From positions 1 through 10,222 of the forward strand of contig JBLMYK010000162.1 of assembly GCA_050258235.1 (NCBI GenBank): DNA of 10,222 bases. Reading direction: 5' to 3'. Every line of letters begins with the position of its first letter. The stretch's first letter is position 1. A program made the position numbers and the translations under genes. The notes beneath the pieces are model-generated. The model was not told the origin of the DNA and ran no database searches. It saw only the letters and a program-made list of their open reading frames with translations. Shown piece by piece: positions 1 through 6,495 of this stretch. Source of the DNA: JAKOQB01 sp050258235. Its GTDB lineage: Bacteria > Pseudomonadota > Gammaproteobacteria > Burkholderiales > Burkholderiaceae_F.

Positions 1-419
1 AACGAGTCCTGGACGTTGAGCGCATCGAGAATCGTATAGAGCGGGGCGATCGCTTCGTGCTCGCGGCCGTGCCGCTCCGCCCAGCGCGCGCGATGCTGCG
101 CTTCCTCTTCCTGCAGATGGGCGGCATCGAGCATGACCAGGCGCGCCAGTTCGCGCGTCGGTGCCGTGCAGACGATCTCGCCACGGAATCCGCGCTTTGC
201 GAGCAGCGGCAGCCGGCCGCAATGGTCGAGATGGGCGTGGGTCAGCAGGACGGCGTCGATGCGCGCGGGCTCGAAACCAAACGGTTCGGCGTTCTCTTCT
301 TCGAGTTCGCGCCCGCCCTGATACAGGCCGCAGTCGACGAGCACCTGATGATCACCGCACTCGACGAGGTGGCAGGAGCCGGTGACGCCCCGGTCAGCAC
401 CATGGAAGGAGATCTTCAC
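1..419 (-). CDS. MBL-fold metallo-hydrolase, YSH1/beta-CASP RNA-processing type (N-terminal part, cut by window edge)
   Basis: The visible 139 residues are the N-terminal half of a metallo-beta-lactamase domain. Residues 7-19 (GADRGVTGSCHLV) match the glycine-rich entry strand of COG1236-type exonucleases, D29-C30-G31 is the usual DCG, and THAHLDHCGRLP at 60-71 supplies the zinc-binding HxHxDH (H61, H63, D65, H66). Family knowledge: such proteins, when they carry a beta-CASP domain and C-terminal RNA-specificity domain, are zinc-dependent RNA nucleases in the cytoplasm. Those later domains lie outside the window, so nuclease activity is inferred. The GTG start was chosen because an in-frame TGA lies five codons upstream and AAAGGA sits 7 nt before it. 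It follows the LOG-family gene by 27 bp and is probably co-transcribed with it. The alternative is another MBL hydrolase of unknown substrate. Confidence 0.9.
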   Translation of the reverse strand, partial: MKISFHGADRGVTGSCHLVECGDHQVLVDCGLYQGGRELEEENAEPFGFEPARIDAVLLTHAHLDHCGRLPLLAKRGFRGEIVCTAPTRELARLVMLDAAHLQEEEAQHRARWAERHGREHEAIAPLYTILDALNVQDS

Positions 420-426
420 GAGGCAT

Positions 427-432
427 TCCTTT
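427..432 (-). promoter_or_regulatory. Shine-Dalgarno fixing the GTG start of the MBL hydrolase
   Basis: On the minus strand AAAGGA stands 7 nt before the GTG at 419-417. A nearby ATG at 426-424 is in another frame and soon meets a stop, and the true frame is closed just upstream by TGA, so this site decides the non-ATG start. Confidence 0.6.
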
Positions 433-446
433 CATTGCGGCGGATG

Positions 447-1421
447 TCAGTCCGCCGGAAACAGCGGTTCGCCGGCGAGGCGATACCAGTGCGCGATGCC
501 GTCCCAGATTTCCTGCGCGGTCTCGGCAAACCAGAACAGTTCACGGTCCTCGGGATCGATCACCCCTTCCGCGACCAGGAAGTCCAGGTCGACTGCCTTG
601 CGCCAGTAGCTTTCGCCGACCAGCACGACCGGCAACGGCTTGACCTTGCGCGTCTGCACGAGGGTCAGTGTCTCGAACAGCTCGTCGAACGTGCCAAAGC
701 CGCCGGGAAACGCGACCAGCGCACGGGCGCGCAGCAGGAAGTGCAGCTTGCGGATCGCGAAGTAATGGAACTGGAAGCACAGGCCGGGGGTGACGTAGGG
801 ATTCGGATACTGTTCGTGCGGCAGCGAGATGTTCAGTCCGACCGACTTCGCGCCGGCATCGAACGCGCCGCGATTGGCGGCCTCCATCACGCCCGGGCCG
901 CCTCCGGTGACCACCACGGCACGCCCGCCCTGGGCGCGCTCGCCCCGCTGTCCGACCAGCCGGCCGAACTCGCGCGCGACTTCGTAATAGCGGCTCTTCG
1001 CGAGCAGACGCTCGGCGATCTCGAGCCGTTGTCGGACCTGTGCGTCCTGAGGTGACGCACCCGCGTCTTTGCGCAGGGCTTCGACGCGGCGCTGCGCTGC
1101 TGCAGGCTCGACGACGCGCGTGCTGCCGAATACAACGATCGTGTGTCGGATGCCATGCTGCTCGAACAGGAACTCGGGCTTCTGGTAGTCGAGCTGCAGC
1201 CGCACTCCGCGTGTGTCATCGTGCTGGAGGAAATCGACGTCGCGATCCGCTTCGCGATAGCTCGCGCTGTCGAGGAGGTCCCTTATGCGGCGCGGTGCGT
1301 CCGGATCGTCCTGCGCGGATTTCGGTGCATGCCAAGGCAGCGGCTCGTGCCTTCGGTGCGGATGCGCGGGTCCCGGAATCTGCGGCGGATGCGCGGTCGG
1401 CGCCTGCTTCTTATCGCTCAT
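447..1421 (-). CDS. LOG-family nucleotide phosphoribohydrolase (TIGR00730-like Rossmann fold protein)
   Basis: This is a 324-residue protein if started at MSDKKQ. Family knowledge: LOG proteins ('lysine decarboxylase'-like, really nucleotide 5'-monophosphate phosphoribohydrolases) cleave the N-glycosidic bond of NMPs to a free base and ribose 5-phosphate in the cytoplasm. Seen here: FGSTRV at about 98-103, GGGPGVMEAANRGA at 173-186, IRKLHF at about 223-228 with the conserved Arg, and PGGFGTFDE at 239-247 with the conserved Glu. The protein exceeds plant LOGs (about 200 residues) because of an N-terminal stretch of about 90 residues, rich in Pro, His and Asp, which I do not recognise. An upstream in-frame ATG at 1472 would add 17 residues of low-complexity, Arg-rich sequence; neither start has a clear Shine-Dalgarno. 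The substrate cannot be read from the sequence. It is first of a probable two-gene operon with the MBL hydrolase. Confidence 0.9.
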   Translation of the reverse strand: MSDKKQAPTAHPPQIPGPAHPHRRHEPLPWHAPKSAQDDPDAPRRIRDLLDSASYREADRDVDFLQHDDTRGVRLQLDYQKPEFLFEQHGIRHTIVVFGSTRVVEPAAAQRRVEALRKDAGASPQDAQVRQRLEIAERLLAKSRYYEVAREFGRLVGQRGERAQGGRAVVVTGGGPGVMEAANRGAFDAGAKSVGLNISLPHEQYPNPYVTPGLCFQFHYFAIRKLHFLLRARALVAFPGGFGTFDELFETLTLVQTRKVKPLPVVLVGESYWRKAVDLDFLVAEGVIDPEDRELFWFAETAQEIWDGIAHWYRLAGEPLFPAD

Positions 1422-1614
1422 GGTTCTTCGACTCGCGCGGGGCCGCGAGTTCCCATGCCCTTCATGCGGCATGGTGGCGCATCACGTGGACGGTCCAACT
1501 GATGCGGGTCAATCGGCCGGGCGCGTTCCGGCACTCGATGGGCGCATCGAAGTCGAATAATTGATTTGATGCGCGCACTGGGCGCAGCGGCGTCGGAGGC
1601 TGGGGCATCGTCGA

Positions 1615-1651
1615 CGGTGGCGGACGGCCGGCGCAACGGATCGCGCCACCG
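1615..1651. repeat. Inverted repeat in the divergent intergenic region
   Basis: CGGTGGCG (1615-1622) is matched by its exact reverse complement CGCCACCG (1644-1651) across a 21-nt spacer. It could be an operator-like dyad or an mRNA hairpin, but eight GC-rich bases can pair by chance in this composition. No T-run follows, so it does not look like a terminator. Confidence 0.25.
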
Positions 1652-1744
1652 ACGGTCAGACCAATCGCGATCCACGAGCGCGGGACCGCCCAGAGTCGAC
1701 GCGGCCGCGAAGCGCGGATTCAAATGCCTCGGGATTGATTACAC

Positions 1745-1750
1745 GGAGGG
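1745..1750 (+). promoter_or_regulatory. Strong Shine-Dalgarno before the 88-residue membrane protein
   Basis: GGAGGG lies 6 nt before the ATG at 1757. It is one of the clearest ribosome binding sites in the window, and it supports the small ORF as a real gene and as the translational entry point for the ATPase behind it. Confidence 0.65.
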
Positions 1751-1756
1751 CGACCG

Positions 1757-2023
1757 ATGAAACTCGATGTAAGAGCCTTTGCGTTGACCTGTGCTCTGGT
1801 GTGGGGCCTGGGTCTGTTTGCCCTGACCTGGTGGATCATCGCGTTCGACGGCGCCACCGGCGAGCGCACGCTGATCGGGGAGCTGTACCGCGGCTACAGC
1901 GTCAGCCCGACAGGAAGCCTCATCGGCCTCGTGTGGGCTTTCTTCGACGGACTGGCCGGCGGCGCGGTGTTTGCCTGGCTGTACAACCTGATCGTCCGAC
2001 TGCGCGGCGTCCGCGATGGATGA
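1757..2023 (+). CDS. Small two-helix membrane protein (holin-like), upstream of the proton ATPase
   Basis: This 88-residue protein has two hydrophobic segments, about residues 7-29 (rich in Trp, ending WWIIAF) and 53-79, joined by a polar loop (DGATGERTLIGELYRGYSVSP) and ending in a basic tail (RLRGVRDG). From memory, near-identical small proteins in other bacteria are automatically labelled 'bacteriophage holin', but nothing here is phage-like: no lysis enzymes or phage genes are near. The Gly-rich second helix (GLAGGAVFAW) could pack tightly against another helix. It has a strong ribosome binding site, and its TGA overlaps the ATG of the P-type ATPase by 8 bases, so the two are probably translationally coupled. 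A role as a small partner or regulator of the pump is inferred from this arrangement only. Confidence 0.85.
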   Translation: MKLDVRAFALTCALVWGLGLFALTWWIIAFDGATGERTLIGELYRGYSVSPTGSLIGLVWAFFDGLAGGAVFAWLYNLIVRLRGVRDG

Positions 2024-4658
2024 CGCCGGCGCGGTCGCGCGGCCCGCCAGCGCGCCGGAGAAGACCGACGACTACGCGCGGCAGTCAACCGCCGACACGC
2101 TGCGCCAGCTCGGGGTATCGGCCGATCGCGGGCTGACGACAGATCAGGTGCGCGAGCGGCTTGCGCGCTTCGGCTACAACGAGATCCAGGAGAAGGAGGA
2201 ACCGCTCTGGCATCGCGTGTTCCGCCGCTTCTGGGGTCCGATTCCCTGGATGATCGAGGTGGCGGCGATCCTGTCGGCGCTGGTCCAGAAGTGGGAGGAC
2301 TTCGCGATCATCACGGTGATGCTGCTGGTGAACGCGGGGCTCGATTTCTTCCAGGAGCACCGCGCGCTCAATGCGCTGAAGGCGCTGAAGCAGCGGCTGG
2401 CGAGCGAGGTCGTGGCGCTGCGCGACGGGACGTTCAAGAACGCGCCGGCGCGCGAGCTGGTGCAGGGCGACATCGTGAAGCTGCGCCTCGGCAACGTGGT
2501 GCCCGCTGACATGCAGTTGCTGCAGGGCGACTACCTGAGCCTCGACCAGTCGGCGCTGACCGGGGAGTCGCTGCCGGTGAACAAGAAGCCGGGCGAGGTC
2601 GCTTACGCCAACACGATCGTCAAGCAGGGCGAAATGCTCGCGGTGGTCGTGAACACCGCGGCACGCACGAACTTTCACACCGTTGTCGCGCTGGTGGCCC
2701 GGGCCTCGCTGGAGGAGCGCAGCCATTTCCAGAAGATGGTGATCCGCATCGGTGATTACCTGATCATGATCACGCTCGCGCTGGTGGTCCTGATCGTGAT
2801 GGTCGCGCTGTTCCGCCATGCGCCGTTCCTCGAAATCGCTCGCTTTGCGCTGGTGCTGACGGTGGCGGCGATCCCGGTGGCACTGCCCGCGGTGCTGTCG
2901 GTCACCCTGGCGGTCGGCGCGGTCAATCTGGCGCGCCGGCAGGCGATCGTCAGCCGGCTGACCGCGATCGAGGAACTGGCGGGCGTCGACGTGTTCTGCT
3001 CCGACAAGACCGGCACGCTCACGCGGAACGAGATGAGCGTCGCGGAGCCCGCTGCGCTCGAAGGGCACGACGAACGTGAGCTGTTCCTGGTCGCGGCGCT
3101 CGCCTCGCGGCCGGAGAACCGCGACCCGATCGAACTGCCGATCTTCAACTACATCGAGCAGCACTTCGCCGATCTTGACTGGAAGGCATACCGGCAGGCG
3201 TCCTTCACGCCCTTCGATCCGGTGCGCAAGCGCACCGAAGCGCGGGTCGAGAAAGACGGCGAGCGCTTCAACGCCGTGAAGGGGGCAGCACAGGTGCTGC
3301 TGGGCATGGCGCAGCTTCCCGATGACGACGCGCAGGCGATCCGCAGGAAGGTCGATGAACTCGCGGGCAAGGGTTACCGCACGCTGGCGGTCGGTCGTCA
3401 GCACGGCGAGGAGCCCCTCGTGCTGCTCGGGTTGATCCCGCTGTACGACCCGCCGCGCGACGATTCGAAGGCGGTGATCGAGGAAATGCGCGAGCACGGC
3501 ATCGACGTGAAGATGGTCACCGGAGACAACGTGGCGATCGCGCGCGAGATCGGCCGCATCCTCGGCCTGAAGCAGCGCACGATGACCTCCGGCCAGCTGT
3601 CAGGCAGCTCGAGCAACGAGCTGCTCGAACTGGCCGCCGTGCTGTCGGCGGCGATCTACCAGCGCCTGAAGCCGGACGTGTCGCGCCAGGACGCGCAGCG
3701 CTTCGCCGACGAGGTCATGCAGTCGGTGCGAAGCCTGTACGACACCAGCCTGATCGAGCGCGAATTCCTGCATACGCACGAATCGGCGATCGTCGAGATG
3801 ATCGAGTCGGTGAGCATCTTTGCCGAGGTGGTTCCGGAGGACAAGTACCGCATCGTCGACACGCTGCAGAAGGCGGGCCACATCGTCGCCATGACCGGCG
3901 ACGGCGTGAACGATGCGCCGGCCCTGAAGAAGGCCGACTGCGGCATCGCGGTGTCCAATGCGACCGACGCCGCGCGCGCCGCCGCCGACATCGTTCTTAC
4001 CGCGGCGGGGCTGGACGTGATCAACGAGGCGGTCAAGCAGGCGCGCATCACGTTCGAGCGGATGAAGAGCTACGCGGTGTACCGGATCGCCGAGACGATC
4101 CGGGTGATTCTCTTCATGACCGCAAGCATCGTGCTGTTCGACTTCTATCCGGTTACCGCTCTGATGATCATCCTGCTCGCGCTGCTGAACGACATTCCGA
4201 TCCTGACCATCGCCTACGACCGGACGCGGGTGCGGGCGCGGCCGGTACGCTGGCAGATGACCGAACTGCTCACGGTCTCGACCATGCTCGGGATCATCGG
4301 CGTGGTCGCATCCTTCGGCCTCTTCTACATCCTGGTCGAAATGAAGATCCCGAACGGCGAGATCCAGTCCCTGATCTTCCTCAAGCTCGTCGTCGCCGGG
4401 CACTTCACGATCTTCCTCACGCGCACCGACGACTGGTTCTGGAAGCGCCCCCATCCTTCCGCGTTCCTGCTGCATGCCAGCTTCTGGTCTGCGGTGCTGG
4501 CAACGCTGATCGTCGTGTACGGCCTGTTCGTGACGCCGGTCGGCTGGGCCGCTGCATTGTGGGTGTGGGTCTACGCGCTCGGCTGGGTGGCAGTCAACGA
4601 CGTGGTCAAGATGCAGACGCTGCGCATGCTGCGCGCTCGCGGCGAGGCGGCGGCGTGA
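2016..4658 (+). CDS. Plasma-membrane-type proton-efflux P-type ATPase (P3A family)
   Basis: This 880-residue inner-membrane pump would use ATP hydrolysis to export H+. Domains in order: cation-ATPase N-terminus (about 25-70); M1-M2 (about 73-112); actuator domain with LTGES at 181-185; M3-M4 (about 245-300) with the PVALPAV kink at 287-293; P domain with the phosphorylated Asp330 in DKTGTLT; N domain with FTPFDPVRKRTEA at 397-409 and KGA at 422-424; hinge TGDN at 502-505; TGDGVNDAP at 627-635; M5-M10 (about 690-862). M6 carries LLNDIPILTIAYD; Asp726 aligns with the proton-binding Asp684 of plant AHA2, favouring H+ over Ca2+ or K+. No long C-terminal autoinhibitory domain is present. The P domain has about 50 more residues than AHA2 between TGDN and VPEDK. 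The start has no clear Shine-Dalgarno and overlaps the upstream gene, implying coupling. H+ specificity is by family, not proven. Confidence 0.95.
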   Translation: MDDAGAVARPASAPEKTDDYARQSTADTLRQLGVSADRGLTTDQVRERLARFGYNEIQEKEEPLWHRVFRRFWGPIPWMIEVAAILSALVQKWEDFAIITVMLLVNAGLDFFQEHRALNALKALKQRLASEVVALRDGTFKNAPARELVQGDIVKLRLGNVVPADMQLLQGDYLSLDQSALTGESLPVNKKPGEVAYANTIVKQGEMLAVVVNTAARTNFHTVVALVARASLEERSHFQKMVIRIGDYLIMITLALVVLIVMVALFRHAPFLEIARFALVLTVAAIPVALPAVLSVTLAVGAVNLARRQAIVSRLTAIEELAGVDVFCSDKTGTLTRNEMSVAEPAALEGHDERELFLVAALASRPENRDPIELPIFNYIEQHFADLDWKAYRQASFTPFDPVRKRTEARVEKDGERFNAVKGAAQVLLGMAQLPDDDAQAIRRKVDELAGKGYRTLAVGRQHGEEPLVLLGLIPLYDPPRDDSKAVIEEMREHGIDVKMVTGDNVAIAREIGRILGLKQRTMTSGQLSGSSSNELLELAAVLSAAIYQRLKPDVSRQDAQRFADEVMQSVRSLYDTSLIEREFLHTHESAIVEMIESVSIFAEVVPEDKYRIVDTLQKAGHIVAMTGDGVNDAPALKKADCGIAVSNATDAARAAADIVLTAAGLDVINEAVKQARITFERMKSYAVYRIAETIRVILFMTASIVLFDFYPVTALMIILLALLNDIPILTIAYDRTRVRARPVRWQMTELLTVSTMLGIIGVVASFGLFYILVEMKIPNGEIQSLIFLKLVVAGHFTIFLTRTDDWFWKRPHPSAFLLHASFWSAVLATLIVVYGLFVTPVGWAAALWVWVYALGWVAVNDVVKMQTLRMLRARGEAAA

Positions 4659-4682
4659 GGACGGCGACCGCGCCCGCCGCGA

Positions 4683-5198
4683 TCACGATTCGGGCTCGTC
4701 TTCGTCGGCACCACTTCTGCGCGGTCCGGCCGAATCCGCCCACGTGAAGCCGAGAAAGACGATCATCGCCGCCGACAGGACGCCGATGACGATGCCGAGA
4801 AGCTGGAGGAAGTTGCCGGTCCGCTGACCGCCGTTGATGGCGATCTCTTCGCCGCCGAACAGGAGCAGCAGCGAGAGCGCAAGCGCCAGCGCCGTGAAGA
4901 GCACGGTGCGCCGGATCAGCGTCGACGTTGGAACGAGGCGATAGGGCGGACTCGGGTCATGCAGGCCGCGGATCGGCCGCGCACCCCAGAGTACCGGCAG
5001 CGCGAGCAACAGCAGCGACAGGCACAGCAGAAGAAGACCCAAGGTGCCGCGCGAAAGCATGCCGGCCGACAGCGATCTGCCGAGATCGACCATCCCGGTC
5101 GCGCGCAGTTCTTCGAGAATCATCGACAGGCCCGCGAAGCCCAGGGCCACGCCGGCGAGCTGGGCGATGACCTTGCGAACGTCGCGCGGCTTCCACAT
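4683..5198 (-). CDS. Unrecognised four-helix membrane protein
   Basis: I do not recognise this 171-residue protein. Four hydrophobic stretches lie at about 10-28, 52-72 (a Leu-rich run), 96-114 and 130-151, the last three clearly membrane-spanning. A polar segment at about 73-94 (WGARPIRGLHDPSPPYRLVP) separates helices two and three, and the tail is hydrophilic and acidic (GADEDEPES). It ends 24 bp from the convergent ATPase gene. It lies 106 bp downstream of the coiled-coil gene in the same direction and may be last in an operon starting at the MarC gene. The start is the first ATG of the frame and lacks a good ribosome binding site, so a slightly different start is possible. Reality as a gene rests on the strong hydrophobic periodicity. 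Confidence 0.7.
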   Translation of the reverse strand: MWKPRDVRKVIAQLAGVALGFAGLSMILEELRATGMVDLGRSLSAGMLSRGTLGLLLLCLSLLLLALPVLWGARPIRGLHDPSPPYRLVPTSTLIRRTVLFTALALALSLLLLFGGEEIAINGGQRTGNFLQLLGIVIGVLSAAMIVFLGFTWADSAGPRRSGADEDEPES

Positions 5199-5304
5199 GG
5201 AGCGTTCAATTCGACGAATGCACCGATCGGCGTCGGCACCGAGGCATCACGCAGAGACTCGTCGGCATGGCTGGCATGCGATCCACGACGCGCAGGAACG
5301 GGGG

Positions 5305-5622
5305 CTACTCGCCGCGCGCCTTCGGAGCGGCCATCAGCGTGTCGTAAAGTTCCTTGCTGAGCAGCTCGAATGCTCCCTTCAGGCCGGTGCTGTGCGCGAT
5401 CACCTCGTGCGATTCCTCGGTGCGCTTCTGTCGCATGATTTCGAGTTCCTGCGCAAGCTTGTTCCGGCTCTCGCGCATCTGCGCCAGCTTCGCTTCGATG
5501 TCCTGGCGCGACGGGGCGTTGGCGTGCGCCTGGCTGGCCCGCTCCATCAGCTCGTCGATGTGCTTCAGGCGCGACTCCCACTCTCGGACATGCTGCTCTG
5601 CCAGTTTCAGGATCTCGTTCAT
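5305..5622 (-). CDS. Small coiled-coil protein of unknown function
   Basis: This 105-residue hydrophilic protein is predicted almost wholly alpha-helical. Residues about 1-30 and 40-70 show heptad-like spacing of Leu, Ile and Met with many charged residues (for example IEAKLAQMRESRNKLAQELE), separated by a short Ala/Asn/Pro break near 30-38. A C-terminal helix follows (about 78-98, GLKGAFELLSKELYDTL). No cysteine, signal peptide or membrane segment is present, so it is probably cytoplasmic and oligomeric. The start is secure because GGAGGA lies 4 nt before the ATG. It sits between the MarC-family gene and a four-helix membrane protein on the same strand. I do not recognise the family; a structural or adaptor role is a guess. 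Confidence 0.8.
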   Translation of the reverse strand: MNEILKLAEQHVREWESRLKHIDELMERASQAHANAPSRQDIEAKLAQMRESRNKLAQELEIMRQKRTEESHEVIAHSTGLKGAFELLSKELYDTLMAAPKARGE

Positions 5623-5626
5623 GATG

Positions 5627-5632
5627 TCCTCC
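5627..5632 (-). promoter_or_regulatory. Strong Shine-Dalgarno of the coiled-coil gene
   Basis: On the minus strand GGAGGA precedes the ATG at 5622-5620 with the 4-nt spacer CATC. It is the strongest such site on the minus strand here and suggests the small protein is made at a high rate. Confidence 0.65.
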
Positions 5633-5708
5633 GGGATAATTTGCGCTGGTCGAACTGTGGGATGACCGCTTCGGTGTCCCTGGGTTCCGCAAGATGGCTC
5701 GACGCATT

Positions 5709-5725
5709 AGGCCGCGGCTCGGCCT
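5709..5725 (-). terminator. Possible weak hairpin after the MarC-family gene
   Basis: AGGCC and GGCCT form a 5-bp stem with a 7-nt loop, a few bases beyond the stop codon at 5731-5733. There is no U-run, so intrinsic termination would be weak. Read-through into the coiled-coil gene is plausible, and the pairing may be chance. Confidence 0.2.
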
Positions 5726-5730
5726 GCGCC

Positions 5731-6495
5731 TCAGCCGACGAAGTTGCGAACCTGGGCGGCGCCGGTAATGAACGCGTGAATTCCGTTCCAGCAGATCTGC
5801 ACCCCGATGCATAACAGGATGAATGCCGACAGCCTCACCACGACAGCGGTTCCCGTCGGTCCAAGGCGTCTGACGATGCGGTCGGCGAAGCGGTAGCAGA
5901 GGTAGACCGCCGTCGCGACGACAGCGATGCCCAGTACGTGGGCGAGCGCGGTGGTGACGAGCGGCAGCAGCCCGCTCGTCGGACTTGCTCCCAGCGTGAG
6001 CGACACGGCGATCGCGCCAGGACCGACGGTCAGCGGCATCGTCAGCGGATAGAAGGCCCTCTGACTGAGCGCATCGGGGCTCGGCGGCGGCTGTCCCTCG
6101 CGCGCGAGGGCGCCGGGCATCGTCGCGCTGCTGAGCAGGGACCAGGCAATCGAGCAGATGACGATGCCGCCCGCGACCTGCACGGCAGGAACCGACAGGC
6201 CAAAGAATGCGAGCACGTATGCGCCAGTGAGGGCCGAAGCAAGCAGCAGCAGAAAGCTGTTCAGCGCCACCGCTCTTGCCATCCGTACGCGGGCGTCGGC
6301 TGCGATTCCCGCCGTCATCGCAATGAAGATCGGCGCGCCTCCGAGCGGATCGACGATGGGCAGCAACGCCACGAACGCGAGCAGGGCAGTCGCCACGAAA
6401 TGGCGCAGATCGACCAAAAGTGCGTAAAGCGTCACGGGCACGTCGCGGGGAGGAACCAATACGCATCCACGCGAGCATTGGAACCCCGGTGCCAT
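5731..6495 (-). CDS. MarC-family (UPF0056) integral membrane protein
   Basis: This is an inner-membrane protein of the MarC family, with about six helices. Motifs seen: LLPIVDPLGGAPIF at 44-57, resembling the first-helix 'P-x-x-(N/D)-P' motif; FYPLTMPLTVGPGAIAV at 148-164, matching the 'P-MP-T-GPG' signature; and a C-terminal TM pair (about 184-203 and 218-240). Function is unresolved in the family: E. coli MarC was once linked to multiple antibiotic resistance, which was later disputed, and some members are listed as neutral amino-acid transporters on thin evidence. The 254-residue frame begins with about 20 non-hydrophobic residues unlike other members (about 210-220 long). The true start may be a GTG codon near residue 19 or 21, at about 6441 or 6435; no start has a good Shine-Dalgarno. 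It diverges from the glucan phosphorylase gene across about 128 bp. Confidence 0.88.
   Translation of the reverse strand: MAPGFQCSRGCVLVPPRDVPVTLYALLVDLRHFVATALLAFVALLPIVDPLGGAPIFIAMTAGIAADARVRMARAVALNSFLLLLASALTGAYVLAFFGLSVPAVQVAGGIVICSIAWSLLSSATMPGALAREGQPPPSPDALSQRAFYPLTMPLTVGPGAIAVSLTLGASPTSGLLPLVTTALAHVLGIAVVATAVYLCYRFADRIVRRLGPTGTAVVVRLSAFILLCIGVQICWNGIHAFITGAAQVRNFVG

Larger units (their letters stand above)
1422..1756. promoter_or_regulatory. Divergent intergenic region between the LOG gene and the membrane-protein/ATPase operon
   Basis: These 335 bases carry no convincing gene. The small ORFs on both strands translate to Arg/Ala/Ser-rich low-complexity peptides typical of non-coding high-GC DNA. 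An AT-rich patch at about 1553-1570 (around AATAATTGATTTGAT) stands out from its surroundings and could hold promoter or operator sequences. Since genes leave in both directions, the spacer should contain at least one promoter each way. I could not assign convincing -35/-10 pairs; a TTGACC on the minus strand at 1512-1507 lacks a good partner. Its length is unusual for this compact window. Confidence 0.45.

Noticed and set aside
57..1055. 332-residue plus-strand ORF across the MBL and LOG genes
   Set aside because: It is antisense to two genes with clear catalytic motifs, has no family motif and reads as Arg/Ala/Gln-rich low complexity.
1418..1723. 101-residue minus-strand ORF whose TGA overlaps the LOG ATG (ATGA), suggesting translational coupling
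   Set aside because: The peptide is low-complexity Arg/Pro/Ala sequence with no ribosome binding site that I could find. The ATGA overlap can arise by chance.
1757..2023. Phage holin and therefore a prophage remnant
   Set aside because: No lysis enzyme, integrase, phage structural gene or attachment site is present. The gene is coupled to a metabolic ATPase instead.
2085..3497. 470-residue minus-strand ORF inside the ATPase gene
   Set aside because: It is the antisense shadow of the P-type ATPase, very rich in Arg, His, Gln and Asp, with no domain signal.
3600..4475. 291-residue minus-strand ORF inside the ATPase gene
   Set aside because: It is antisense to the M5-M10 region; its composition mirrors hydrophobic codons read backwards (Asp, Glu, His, Gln, Arg).
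5265..5279. GCATG/CATGC inverted repeat downstream of the coiled-coil gene as a terminator
   Set aside because: A 5-bp stem with a 5-nt loop and no T-run is too weak to call, and chance is likely.
5044..5814. 256-residue plus-strand ORF opposite the coiled-coil gene
   Set aside because: Its apparent regularity (LRQLRFDVLARRGV and similar) is the mirror of the heptad pattern on the other strand, where the strong Shine-Dalgarno lies.
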